Shown: positions 1-6,037, counted from the stretch's first letter. The stretch is 8,693 nucleotides of DNA from an uncultured Collinsella sp. (GCA_900552145.1 URYW01000074.1:1-8693); one strand, 5' to 3'. Program-made: numbers and translations. The notes: generated by a model not told the origin, from the sequence alone.

Positions 1-19
1 AAGCAAAAAGAAGAAGTAG
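1..19 (+). CDS. Possible 3' end of an upstream gene (lysine-rich tail)
   Basis: In frame 2, the first bases read Ser-Lys-Lys-Lys-Lys followed by TAG at 17-19. A poly-lysine C-terminus with AAG codons is plausible for the tail of a co-oriented gene to the left. Only five codons are visible, so the product cannot be named. Frame 1 is also open from base 1 to a TGA at 124-126, but it uses AT-ending codons (GAA, CAA, GTA) unlike the neighbouring genes, so I prefer frame 2. This is a weak call. Confidence 0.25.
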
Positions 20-73
20 CTACGCGCCCTGGCGATGTTGAATTGGTGCCTTGTTCCTGTGGGGCCGTGGCGA

Positions 74-82
74 TGTTATGCT
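74..82 (+). promoter_or_regulatory. Putative extended -10 promoter for the zinc-ribbon gene
   Basis: The sequence TGTTATGCT carries a TG dinucleotide one base upstream of a TATGCT hexamer, the extended -10 arrangement of sigma-A-type promoters. No good -35 hexamer lies 16-18 bp upstream (TTCCTG at 54-59 is poor). Transcription would start near 89-90, giving a leader of about 33 nt that includes the ribosome binding site at 111-117. Confidence 0.35.
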
Positions 83-110
83 CTAACCTCGATTGTTTGA
101 ATTGCTTCGA

Positions 111-117
111 AAAGAGG
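111..117 (+). promoter_or_regulatory. Ribosome binding site that fixes the GTG 123 start
   Basis: AAAGAGG ends 5 nt before GTG 123. It lies inside the coding sequence if the upstream TTG at 93 is used instead. This favours GTG 123 as the start, which also places the first zinc-ribbon cysteine at residue 3, the usual position in such proteins. Confidence 0.6.
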
Positions 118-122
118 ATGCC

Positions 123-1265
123 GTGATCTGCCCGCATTGCCTTAAGACTATCGAGGACGGCGCCTCGTTCTGCCCCTACTGCAACGCCTATGTGGGTCCG
201 GGCGATGGTCCCGAGCACACCGAGTTCGTGTTCTGTGAGGGCTGCGGTGCCCGTCTTTCTCCGCATGATCGCACGTGCCCAAAATGCGGACGCCCTGCTC
301 CGGGTATCCTCTCCGAGGCCGCGGCCGCATCCGACCTGGCAGCGGGCCGCACGGCGGGCTGTCCGCGCCTAACGCAAGAGCAGATCGATACCGAGGTGCC
401 TCATGCGCCCGCCTCGGCTGCCGCGGTTCTTTCGGACGCCGCCGATCCTAACGAGACCTGCGTGCTGCCGGCTTTCGATAAGGATTTCGGTATCCCCAAG
501 GTCGATATTCCCACGCCCGTTTCCCTGCATGACGATGCTCAAAAACCCAAGCGCAAGGTGCATCCCGACGAGGACGCCTATCACAAGCACAAGCGTCATA
601 TCCCCAAGCCGCTCATCGTCATCGCGGTCCTTGCCGTCGTTTGCGGCGGTGCCTATTGGTTCGTGACGGCCGATCCCATGGGTGTCATGCCTGCCTTCTA
701 CGACCAGTTTGGCCAGGCTGCGCAGACGACCTTCCCCACGCGCCAAAAGGGCGAGGCGACTGAGGACGATACCAAGCAGGACGATTCTGCCGAGGTGGTC
801 CAGGAAGAAACCGTGCTCACCGATGATCAGCTCTATACCAGACTCGACGGTCTGTATCAGACCATCGTGTCCTACGGTGATGAGGACCAGATCGGCGAGG
901 TCATCGATTCCTTTAACAACGGCTATCTCCGAACGCCGCTGTCCACCCGCCAGGAGCTGTCGCAGAGTGCCTACGCCCTGCGCGACCAGATCAAAAAGAC
1001 GCAAGATGAGCTTAACAACCTTAAGTATCAGGACGATACGGTCTATGCGGACGACATCGCCCACTTAAAGCAGCTTGCCGAGTGGATGTACGAGCGTGTC
1101 GACGTGATCTGCCAGAGCTGGGATATCTCGCTGGCCATTCCTGATGGTGAGTCGATGAGTTACCACCAAAGCGAGATCCTGGCGCCCATCGCGCAGGGCG
1201 GCAACAGCGCGCTGAACCAGTACGACGCCAATGTGGGCTCCTGGAAGCCGCAGCAGCGTTCCTAA
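123..1265 (+). CDS. Double zinc-ribbon, single-pass membrane protein of unknown function
   Basis: About 380 aa from GTG 123; a TTG at 93 would add ten residues but lacks a good ribosome binding site. Seen directly: two four-cysteine zinc ribbons at the N-terminus, CPHC/CPYC (Cys 3, 6, 17, 20) and CEGC/CPKC (Cys 38, 41, 52, 55). A low-complexity acidic/alanine-rich linker follows, then a Lys/His/Arg-rich stretch (about 141-160) and one transmembrane helix (about 163-182). The C-terminal part of about 195 residues is polar, mostly predicted helical, and contains a coiled-coil-like segment around 280-302. By the positive-inside rule the zinc ribbons are cytoplasmic and the C-terminal domain is outside. 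Zinc ribbon plus one membrane helix plus an extracytoplasmic domain is a recurring architecture in Gram-positive envelope proteins, but I do not recognise the C-terminal domain. It ends 107 nt before the cyclophilin gene, which has its own promoter. Coding is secure; function is unknown. Confidence 0.85.
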   Translation: MICPHCLKTIEDGASFCPYCNAYVGPGDGPEHTEFVFCEGCGARLSPHDRTCPKCGRPAPGILSEAAAASDLAAGRTAGCPRLTQEQIDTEVPHAPASAAAVLSDAADPNETCVLPAFDKDFGIPKVDIPTPVSLHDDAQKPKRKVHPDEDAYHKHKRHIPKPLIVIAVLAVVCGGAYWFVTADPMGVMPAFYDQFGQAAQTTFPTRQKGEATEDDTKQDDSAEVVQEETVLTDDQLYTRLDGLYQTIVSYGDEDQIGEVIDSFNNGYLRTPLSTRQELSQSAYALRDQIKKTQDELNNLKYQDDTVYADDIAHLKQLAEWMYERVDVICQSWDISLAIPDGESMSYHQSEILAPIAQGGNSALNQYDANVGSWKPQQRS

Positions 1266-1294
1266 AATTAGTTCGCCATAGTCGGCATAACCTA

Positions 1295-1319
1295 CGTGCG
1301 CAATTGATGTAAGCGCATG
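1295..1319. repeat. Imperfect inverted repeat around the -35 of the cyclophilin promoter
   Basis: The arms CGTGCGC (1295-1301) and GCGCATG (1313-1319) can pair over 7 bp with one G-T mismatch, around an 11-nt centre that contains most of the -35 element. The position is typical of a repressor or activator site, but the repeat is short. It has no T tract, so it is not a good terminator. The functional meaning is uncertain. Confidence 0.25.
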
Positions 1320-1333
1320 CTTATTGCTACAAT
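1304..1333 (+). promoter_or_regulatory. Sigma-A-like promoter for the cyclophilin/TPR unit
   Basis: TTGATG (1304-1309) and TACAAT (1328-1333) are separated by 18 bp, and the -10 is extended by TG at 1325-1326. This is the best promoter match in the window. Transcription would begin near 1340, leaving a leader of about 33 nt with the purine-rich ribosome binding site GGAAGGA at 1361-1367, 5 nt before ATG 1373. The rest of the 1266-1372 gap shows no convincing intrinsic terminator for the preceding gene. Confidence 0.6.
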
Positions 1334-1372
1334 TCGTACAAATATGCTTTAAACGCACGAGGAAGGAACCAC

Positions 1373-1915
1373 ATGTTTGGTTTTAAGAAAGAGCTCTACA
1401 CGCCCGAGTATCAGCTTGCCGGCGACGAGTGCGCCGTTATCGAGACGTCGAAGGGTACCATCAAGGTCAAGTTTGACGGTGAGGGCGCTCCCATTCATGT
1501 CGCGAACTTCTGCGAGCTTTCCACGATGGGTTTCTATGATGGCCTTAAGTTCCATCGCTATGTGCCCGGCTTTGTCATTCAGGGCGGCGACCCCAATACC
1601 CGCGATATGTCCGGCGCCGACGTCGCTGCCGGTCTTGAGGGCCCTGACGGCATGCCCGGTACCGGTGGTCCCGGCTACTGCATCAAGGGCGAGTTTGCCA
1701 CCAATCCGCGCAACAGCCATGTCGATGGTGCCCTTGCCATGGCACGCTCCATGGACCCCGATTCCGCGGGTTCGCAGTTCTACTTCTGCCTGGGTGCCCA
1801 GCATAACCTCGATTCCGGTTACACCGTCTTTGGTACCACGGTCGAGGGTCTCGATGTGATTTCGCAGCTGCGTGCCGGCGACGAGATCGTCCATGTCGAG
1901 ATCGTTCACGAGTAA
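1373..1915 (+). CDS. Cyclophilin-type peptidyl-prolyl cis-trans isomerase
   Basis: 180 aa; ATG start with ribosome binding site GGAAGGA 5 nt upstream. Cyclophilins catalyse cis-trans isomerisation of X-Pro bonds and assist folding. Seen: the family signature FHRYVPGFVIQGGDP at residues 60-74 with the conserved Arg62, Phe67 and Gln70 of the active site; GGPGY at 98-102; ALAMAR (120-125); SAGSQFYF (131-138); and YTVFG (150-154) followed by EGLDVI. There is no signal peptide or membrane segment, so it is expected to be cytosolic, like PpiB-type enzymes. Compared with the common bacterial form, in which GGDP is soon followed by TGTGTGGPGY, there is an insertion of about 20 residues (roughly 75-96). 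The TPR gene starts 11 nt after its stop, so the two are probably co-transcribed. The family assignment is very secure; which substrates it folds is unknown. Confidence 0.95.
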   Translation: MFGFKKELYTPEYQLAGDECAVIETSKGTIKVKFDGEGAPIHVANFCELSTMGFYDGLKFHRYVPGFVIQGGDPNTRDMSGADVAAGLEGPDGMPGTGGPGYCIKGEFATNPRNSHVDGALAMARSMDPDSAGSQFYFCLGAQHNLDSGYTVFGTTVEGLDVISQLRAGDEIVHVEIVHE

Positions 1916-1926
1916 AGGGGACTTCC

Positions 1927-3231
1927 TTGAATAGCCAGCTGATCCAACAGGGCCGCGCCGCTTACCGCGCGGGTGATTTTTCCGCTGCAGCCCAGATGCT
2001 TGGGGCGGCAAAAACTCCCGATGAGATTATGGGCGAGGCCGATCACCTTCGTGGCAACGCCTTGATGCACCTGGGCATGTATGCCGAGGCCGCCGAGGCC
2101 TACGCCGCTGCCCTCAATGACGGTACCTACGGCAAGCGCGGCGCGCTGCTCACCAACCGCGGCAAGGCACTCGCCGCCGTGGGCGACTACACGACGGCCG
2201 CCCAGGCGTTCTCTGCTGCTACGCAGGATGCTTCCTATGCCACGCCGTTCAAGGCCTATCTGGGCCTGGGTAACGCGCTGTTCCAGTCGGGCGACTATGC
2301 CAACGCGGGTACTGCCTTCCGTCAGGCTGCCATCGACGGCGCCAATCCGGCTCCTGCCGCCGCACTGGGCGAGCTTGGTCGTTGCTTCATTAAGCTCGGC
2401 CGTCCGGCGGATGCCGTGGAGACCTACCGCACGGCTATCGACTTTGCCGGCCCCCGCGACGCCACGCGTGCGCTCAACGCCGGCATGGGTCAGGCGCTTT
2501 CTGCCGCCGGCCGTCCCTCCGACGCACTCGACGCCTTTAACGCCGCTACTGCAGATGGCATCTACCAGCTCACCTCCGAGCAGGCCGATGAGCTTGCCCG
2601 CGTGCACGATTCGCTTGCCGCGCTGTCTGCCCAGACGGCTATGGCCACGGCTCCGACGCCCGCGATGGACGCTCCTGCCGTCGATCCGCTCGATCCTACG
2701 GGCGCGACCGGTCAGTTTATGCCCGATCCCTCGGACACCGGCTTCTTTACGCTGTCCGAGTCCGAGATGGTCCAGCAGGACCGTCAGGATCGTAAGCAGG
2801 CCAAGGTCCGTCGTCGCCATCGCCACACGGGTCTCAAAGTCTTCATCGTGCTGCTTCTGCTCATTTTGATCGCCGCGGGCGGTCTGGGCTTTGCCTACAC
2901 GCGCGGCTTTGGCTTCCCGTCTCAGGAGTCTGTCGTTTCCGATCTGTTCCAGGCTGCCGGGGACGGTGACACCGCAAAGGCCGAGTCTTGCCTGGCCTCG
3001 AGTCTGTCCGAGGACGCCAAGTCGATGATCATCTCTTCGATTCCGCAGGGCGCCACCGTGTCCGTCGAGGGCATGGATCAGTCCATGACCGAGACGACCG
3101 CTAAGGTGAAGGCATCGCTGTCCAAGGGCGGCGAGCAGGAGTACACCGTCAAATTCGTGCGCTCCGACAACCATATCGGCTGGGCCGTTTCCTCGCTCGA
3201 TATGGATTTCTCGGCTGCTGACAACCAGTAG
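1927..3231 (+). CDS. TPR-repeat protein with one membrane helix and an extracytoplasmic C-terminal domain
   Basis: 434 aa from a TTG start, with AAAGGGG (1914-1920) 6 nt upstream that overlaps the end of the cyclophilin gene. Residues about 1-235 are an array of tetratricopeptide-like helix pairs. Recurring cores include AAYRAGDFSAAAQML (11-25), NALMHLGMYAEAAEAY (44-59), KALAAVGDYTTAAQAF (80-95), NALFQSGDYANAGTAF (116-131) and CFIKLGRPADAVETY (153-167). A Pro/Asp-rich linker (about 240-275) leads to an Arg/His/Lys-rich stop signal (about 289-304) and one transmembrane helix (about 304-322). The last 100 residues (about 335-430) form a small alpha-plus-beta domain ending in GWAVSSLDMDF; by recollection it resembles NTF2-like DUF4878-type domains. 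Topology is inferred as TPR inside, C-terminus outside. TPR arrays bind protein partners, so a scaffold role near the envelope is plausible but unproven. Confidence 0.9.
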   Translation: MNSQLIQQGRAAYRAGDFSAAAQMLGAAKTPDEIMGEADHLRGNALMHLGMYAEAAEAYAAALNDGTYGKRGALLTNRGKALAAVGDYTTAAQAFSAATQDASYATPFKAYLGLGNALFQSGDYANAGTAFRQAAIDGANPAPAAALGELGRCFIKLGRPADAVETYRTAIDFAGPRDATRALNAGMGQALSAAGRPSDALDAFNAATADGIYQLTSEQADELARVHDSLAALSAQTAMATAPTPAMDAPAVDPLDPTGATGQFMPDPSDTGFFTLSESEMVQQDRQDRKQAKVRRRHRHTGLKVFIVLLLLILIAAGGLGFAYTRGFGFPSQESVVSDLFQAAGDGDTAKAESCLASSLSEDAKSMIISSIPQGATVSVEGMDQSMTETTAKVKASLSKGGEQEYTVKFVRSDNHIGWAVSSLDMDFSAADNQ

Positions 3232-3253
3232 TGACCTTATGGGATTTAGCTTT

Positions 3254-3286
3254 GCCCGGCGCTTCACCGCAAGTGAGGTGCCGGGC
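3254..3286 (+). terminator. Strong hairpin closing the cyclophilin/TPR unit (terminator without a good T tract)
   Basis: Arms 3254-3267 and 3273-3286 pair over 14 bp, including two G-U pairs, around the 5-nt loop CGCAA. The outer seven pairs are GCCCGGC with GCCGGGC. It begins 22 nt after the TPR stop codon. The downstream bases (TTGCGCTAGT) are not a T tract, and the complementary strand has none either. It could therefore be an inefficient intrinsic terminator, an mRNA 3'-end stabiliser, or both. Confidence 0.55.
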
Positions 3287-3295
3287 TTGCGCTAG

Positions 3296-3301
3296 TATGA
3301 T
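3296..3301 (+). promoter_or_regulatory. Candidate -10 element for the mreB operon
   Basis: TATGAT matches the -10 consensus at 5 of 6 bases and lies in the short AT-richer gap between the hairpin and mreB. The -35 region would fall in the right arm of the hairpin (about 3272-3278) and is poor. An alternative pair is TTGCGC (3287-3292) with TAGTTT (3309-3314), 16 bp apart. The 7-base word GCTAGTA occurs twice here, at 3291-3297 and 3304-3310. Position rather than match quality supports a promoter. Confidence 0.35.
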
Positions 3302-3346
3302 GAGCTAGTAGTTTTCCAGCAATCATCCAACACATCAGGAGTTGCG

Positions 3347-4390
3347 TTGTTTTCTTTGATGGATATGTTCTTCGGTAGCTATGCGGGCGATCTTGCCATC
3401 GACCTCGGCACCGCAAATACGCTTGTCTCCGTGCGCGGCAAGGGCATCGTCATTCGTGAGCCCTCCGTCGTCGCCATCGACAAGAACGACGAGCGCATCC
3501 TGGCGGTCGGTATCGAGGCAAAGCGCATGCTTGGCCGTACGCCCGGCAACATCGTGGCCGTTCGTCCCCTGAAGGACGGCGTCATCGCCGACTTCGATGT
3601 TACCGAAGCCATGCTTCGCTACTTTATCGACAAGGCTTCCGAGAAGCGCTATCCGTGGACCCCGCGTCCGCGCGTTGTCGTCTGCGTTCCCTCCGGCGTC
3701 ACGTCGGTCGAGAAGCGTGCCGTCTTTGAGGCCACGATCCAGGCCGGCGCTCGCCAGGCCTATCTGATCGAAGAGCCTATGGCCGCCGCTATCGGCGCCG
3801 ATCTGCCCGTCGAGGAACCCACCGGCTCCATGGTCATCGACATCGGTGGCGGTACCACCGAGGTTGCCGTTATCGCTATGGGTGGCATCGTCGTCTCGCA
3901 GTCCATCCGTATTGCCGGCGACGAGTTCGATCAGGCCATCCTCACGCACGTTCGTGATGCCTACAACTTGGCCATCGGCGAGCGTACGGCAGAGGACATC
4001 AAGATCAAGGTCGGCTCCGCCGTGCCGCTCAAGGACGAGCTCGACGTCGAGGTCAACGGCCGCGACGTGATCACCGGTCTGCCCAAGACCGTGCGCATCG
4101 AGAGCGAGGAGATTCGTCGCGCGCTCAACAAGCCGCTCGACGAGATGGCCAAGGCCGTCAAGGACGCACTCGACGCTACGCCTCCCGATCTTGCCTCGGA
4201 CCTTATGTACTACGGTATTTTGCTGACTGGTGGCGGCGCGCTGCTGCGCGGTCTCGACGTGCGCCTGCGCGATGAGACCGGTGTTTCGGTCAACGTCAGC
4301 CCCACGGCGCTCGATAACGTCGTTAACGGCTGTGCCCGCGTGCTCGAGGCCAATGCGTTTGATGGCGGCTTCGTCCAGACCAATGCTTAA
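3347..4390 (+). CDS. mreB: Rod shape-determining protein MreB (bacterial actin)
   Basis: 347 aa, the usual MreB length. MreB is an actin-fold ATPase that forms membrane-bound filaments and orients the wall-elongation machinery. Seen: phosphate-1 motif DLGTANT (19-25), the Glu pair in IEEPMAAAIG (141-150) near the catalytic site, phosphate-2 motif DIGGGTTEVAV (165-175), and the adenosine motif TGGGALLRG (294-302). The N-terminus (MFSLMDMFFGSY) is hydrophobic, consistent with direct membrane contact. The TTG at 3347 is chosen because AGGAG (3337-3341) lies 5 nt upstream; ATG 3359 would be 17 nt away from it. This is the first gene of the elongation cluster, with mreC 21 nt downstream. The sequence looks intact and no key motif is missing. 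Confidence 0.97.
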   Translation: MFSLMDMFFGSYAGDLAIDLGTANTLVSVRGKGIVIREPSVVAIDKNDERILAVGIEAKRMLGRTPGNIVAVRPLKDGVIADFDVTEAMLRYFIDKASEKRYPWTPRPRVVVCVPSGVTSVEKRAVFEATIQAGARQAYLIEEPMAAAIGADLPVEEPTGSMVIDIGGGTTEVAVIAMGGIVVSQSIRIAGDEFDQAILTHVRDAYNLAIGERTAEDIKIKVGSAVPLKDELDVEVNGRDVITGLPKTVRIESEEIRRALNKPLDEMAKAVKDALDATPPDLASDLMYYGILLTGGGALLRGLDVRLRDETGVSVNVSPTALDNVVNGCARVLEANAFDGGFVQTNA

Positions 4391-4411
4391 TTTCCAAAAG
4401 GTGGATTCCAT

Positions 4412-5410
4412 TTGGCACGATCTTCGGGTTTCTCCACAAATCTGAATACCAAGCGACAATCAACGGGTATGCGCCCGTTGATTGTTTTCAGCCTGATTTC
4501 GGTGTTGCTGCTCACGTTTTACATCCGCGAGGGCGAGGCAGGACCGATTCATGCCGTGCGTTCGGGCGTGACAACGATTACCTCGCCGGTGCGCTTTGTG
4601 GGCTCGGCTGTGGCGGCCCCCTTCAATGCGATCGGCAACGTGTTCTCTAACCTTACGGCGTCGCAGGACACGCTTGACGAGCTTAAGAAGCAAAACGAGG
4701 AGCTGACCTCTAAGGTTGCTGAGCTCTCCGAGGCTCAAAAGACCGCCGAGCGTCTGGAGGGGCTGGTCGGCCTGCAGTCGACCTACAACCTCAAATCGAC
4801 CGCTGCTCGTATCGTTGGTGCCTCGGGCGATGCCTGGACCTCGACCGTAACCATCGACAAGGGCTCTGCCGACGGCCTTACCATCAACATGCCCGTGACG
4901 AGTTCTGCCGGTGTTATCGGTCAGATTATCGAGGTATCGGCCAAGACCTCTACCGTGCGCCTTATTGGCGACGAGAACTCGGGTGTGTCCGCCATGGTAC
5001 AGGACACGCGCGCCCAGGGCATGCTGCAGGGTCAGGCTGACGGCACGCTGCGTCTTGAGTACGTGAGCGTCGACTCCGATGTTAAGGTTGGCGACATCAT
5101 CGTGACCTCGGGCATTGGCGGTGTATTCCCCAAGGGCCTACCGCTCGGCACCGTCTCGTCGGTTGAGAAGTCGGCAAACGATGTGTACTACACCATTGTG
5201 GTGCGCGCCCAGACGACGGCCGAGAACAACGAGGAAGTGCTGGTCATCACCTCGCTGACCGACGAACAATCGGCTTCGGATGAGGACGTGAGCACGGCCA
5301 ACAGCACGCCGCAGGGAACGTCGCGCGACGCTGCGACCAAGACGAAGGACGAGAGCTCGGATGACAGTTCCTACACGTCCGAAACGACCGATTCCGGCTC
5401 GAGCGAATAG
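4412..5410 (+). CDS. mreC: Rod shape-determining protein MreC
   Basis: 332 aa. MreC is a bitopic protein whose extracytoplasmic part contacts PBP2 and helps activate RodA-PBP2. Seen: a short cytoplasmic N-terminus, one membrane helix (about 22-38), a coiled coil (about 78-118, DTLDELKKQNEELTSKVAEL), then the MreC beta domain. Typical elements of that domain are DAWTSTVTIDKGSADGL (140-156), GVIGQI (167-172) and GDIIVTSGIGGVFPKGLPLG (227-246). After residue 284 comes a Ser/Thr/Asp/Glu-rich, probably disordered tail of almost 50 residues. The TTG at 4412 has AGGTGGA (4399-4405) 6 nt upstream. An in-frame ATG at 4469 (residue 20) lacks a ribosome binding site and lies in the loop of an inverted repeat. 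The mreD start follows 11 nt after the stop. The assignment is secure. Confidence 0.95.
   Translation: MARSSGFSTNLNTKRQSTGMRPLIVFSLISVLLLTFYIREGEAGPIHAVRSGVTTITSPVRFVGSAVAAPFNAIGNVFSNLTASQDTLDELKKQNEELTSKVAELSEAQKTAERLEGLVGLQSTYNLKSTAARIVGASGDAWTSTVTIDKGSADGLTINMPVTSSAGVIGQIIEVSAKTSTVRLIGDENSGVSAMVQDTRAQGMLQGQADGTLRLEYVSVDSDVKVGDIIVTSGIGGVFPKGLPLGTVSSVEKSANDVYYTIVVRAQTTAENNEEVLVITSLTDEQSASDEDVSTANSTPQGTSRDAATKTKDESSDDSSYTSETTDSGSSE
4456..4485 (+). repeat. Perfect 12-bp inverted repeat inside the 5' end of mreC (attenuator-like)
   Basis: Left arm ACAATCAACGGG (4456-4467), loop TATGCG (4468-4473), right arm CCCGTTGATTGT (4474-4485). The arms are exact reverse complements, and TTT (4486-4488) follows directly, giving TTTT with the last stem base. 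It covers mreC codons 15-25, just before the membrane helix. A perfect 12-bp stem with a short T run is terminator-like. If it forms in RNA it could reduce expression of mreC, mreD, pbp2 and rodA relative to mreB; as DNA it could be a protein-binding site. Confidence 0.6.
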
Positions 5411-5421
5411 GGGGCATGTCC

Positions 5422-5988
5422 ATGGATCTACACGAGCAGGGGATGAGCTCCCGCACGTTTGTGATCGCCGCCATCGTGTGCGTGCTGCTGCAGGCAGGCC
5501 TGGCACCGCAGATCTCCATTGCGGGCGGTCGCGTCAACTTCATGATTATCCTGGTGTGCCTAAGCGTGTTCTCGGGCGACCCGACCCGTGCCATCGTGTG
5601 CGGTTTTTGCAGCGGCTTGTTCTATGACCTGTCCGCTGCCGTGCCGGTGGGCGTTATGTCGCTCCTGCTGACCGTGGGTTCTTTTGCCCTGGTGCACAGC
5701 GCCGTCGGTCAGACGGGCGGTACCCCGAGTGCGCGCGGCGTCACGGTGGGCGCCTTCGCGCTCGTCATTAATGTGATCTACAGCATCATCTTGCTGTTTA
5801 TGGGTTTGGAGACGAGCTTTGTCGTGGCGATCTTCGGCCATGCGCTGCCGTCCTCGATTCTGACGGGTCTGGTTGCCATTCCGTTTTTGATGTCCGGCGT
5901 CGTGCCGCAGTCCGGCTATGGATTCTCCGCACGTGGCGGACGCCAGACGGGTATGCGCTTTAAGCCCAAGACCCGCAAGCTCAAATAG
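5422..5988 (+). CDS. mreD: Rod shape-determining protein MreD
   Basis: 188 aa, a polytopic inner-membrane protein of the elongation complex that works with MreC. About five to six hydrophobic helices are visible (around 12-31, 38-50, 56-72, 75-95, 108-128 and 131-158). The MreD-typical segment GFCSGLFYDLSAAVPVG lies at 61-77, and the C-terminus is a basic cytoplasmic tail (RGGRQTGMRFKPKTRKLK). The start is ATG 5422, because the G run at 5410-5414 is 7 nt upstream; the in-frame ATG 5416 is only 1 nt from that run. The mreC stop codon overlaps the ribosome binding site, so translation is probably coupled. MreD sequences diverge widely, so the call rests on hydrophobicity, the central motif and the position after mreC. 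Confidence 0.9.
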   Translation: MDLHEQGMSSRTFVIAAIVCVLLQAGLAPQISIAGGRVNFMIILVCLSVFSGDPTRAIVCGFCSGLFYDLSAAVPVGVMSLLLTVGSFALVHSAVGQTGGTPSARGVTVGAFALVINVIYSIILLFMGLETSFVVAIFGHALPSSILTGLVAIPFLMSGVVPQSGYGFSARGGRQTGMRFKPKTRKLK

Positions 5989-6016
5989 GGGAGGCTCGTA
6001 GATGTCTTCCCAGTAG
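5988..6016 (+). other. Ideal ribosome binding site and ATG that reach a TAG after four codons
   Basis: GGGGAGG (5988-5994) lies 7 nt before ATG 6002, the best start signal for the PBP2 gene. The frame reads Met-Ser-Ser-Gln and then TAG at 6014-6016. The same frame then continues without interruption into PBP2, beginning with a hydrophobic helix (TVIIAGIVLVVAIVVALVIM). It is either a nonsense change (CAG to TAG is the simplest), a sequencing error, or a four-codon leader followed by reinitiation. Confidence 0.7.
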
Positions 6017-6037
6017 ACGGTTATTATCGCCGGTATC

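Noticed and set aside
30..77. Direct repeat TGGCGATGTT at 30-39 and 68-77
   Set aside because: Two copies of a 10-bp word with no further extension or recognisable binding motif; chance or a minor local duplication is enough to explain it.
1..126. Cysteine-rich open frame 1 ending in TGA that overlaps GTG 123
   Set aside because: The GTGA overlap is attractive for translational coupling, but the codons are AT-ending unlike the neighbours. The stretch also holds a promoter-like element and a ribosome binding site, so it is more likely intergenic.
369..1064. 231-codon open frame on the minus strand, opposite the zinc-ribbon gene
   Set aside because: It mirrors the strong third-position GC bias of the + strand gene, has no recognisable motif, and would lie wholly antisense to a gene with clear zinc ribbons.
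1906..3267. 453-codon minus-strand open frame opposite the TPR gene
   Set aside because: It is rich in Arg, Gly and His with no domain pattern, a typical antisense shadow of an alanine-rich coding sequence. The + strand frame has clear TPR helices and a membrane segment.
3335..4459. 374-codon minus-strand open frame opposite mreB
   Set aside because: It is an antisense shadow; mreB on the + strand has every actin-fold motif and a good ribosome binding site.
6014..6016. Pyrrolysine or other amber recoding in PBP2
   Set aside because: TAG is the ordinary stop for four genes in this window, and no recoding element or dedicated tRNA is visible. A nonsense change or sequence error is simpler.
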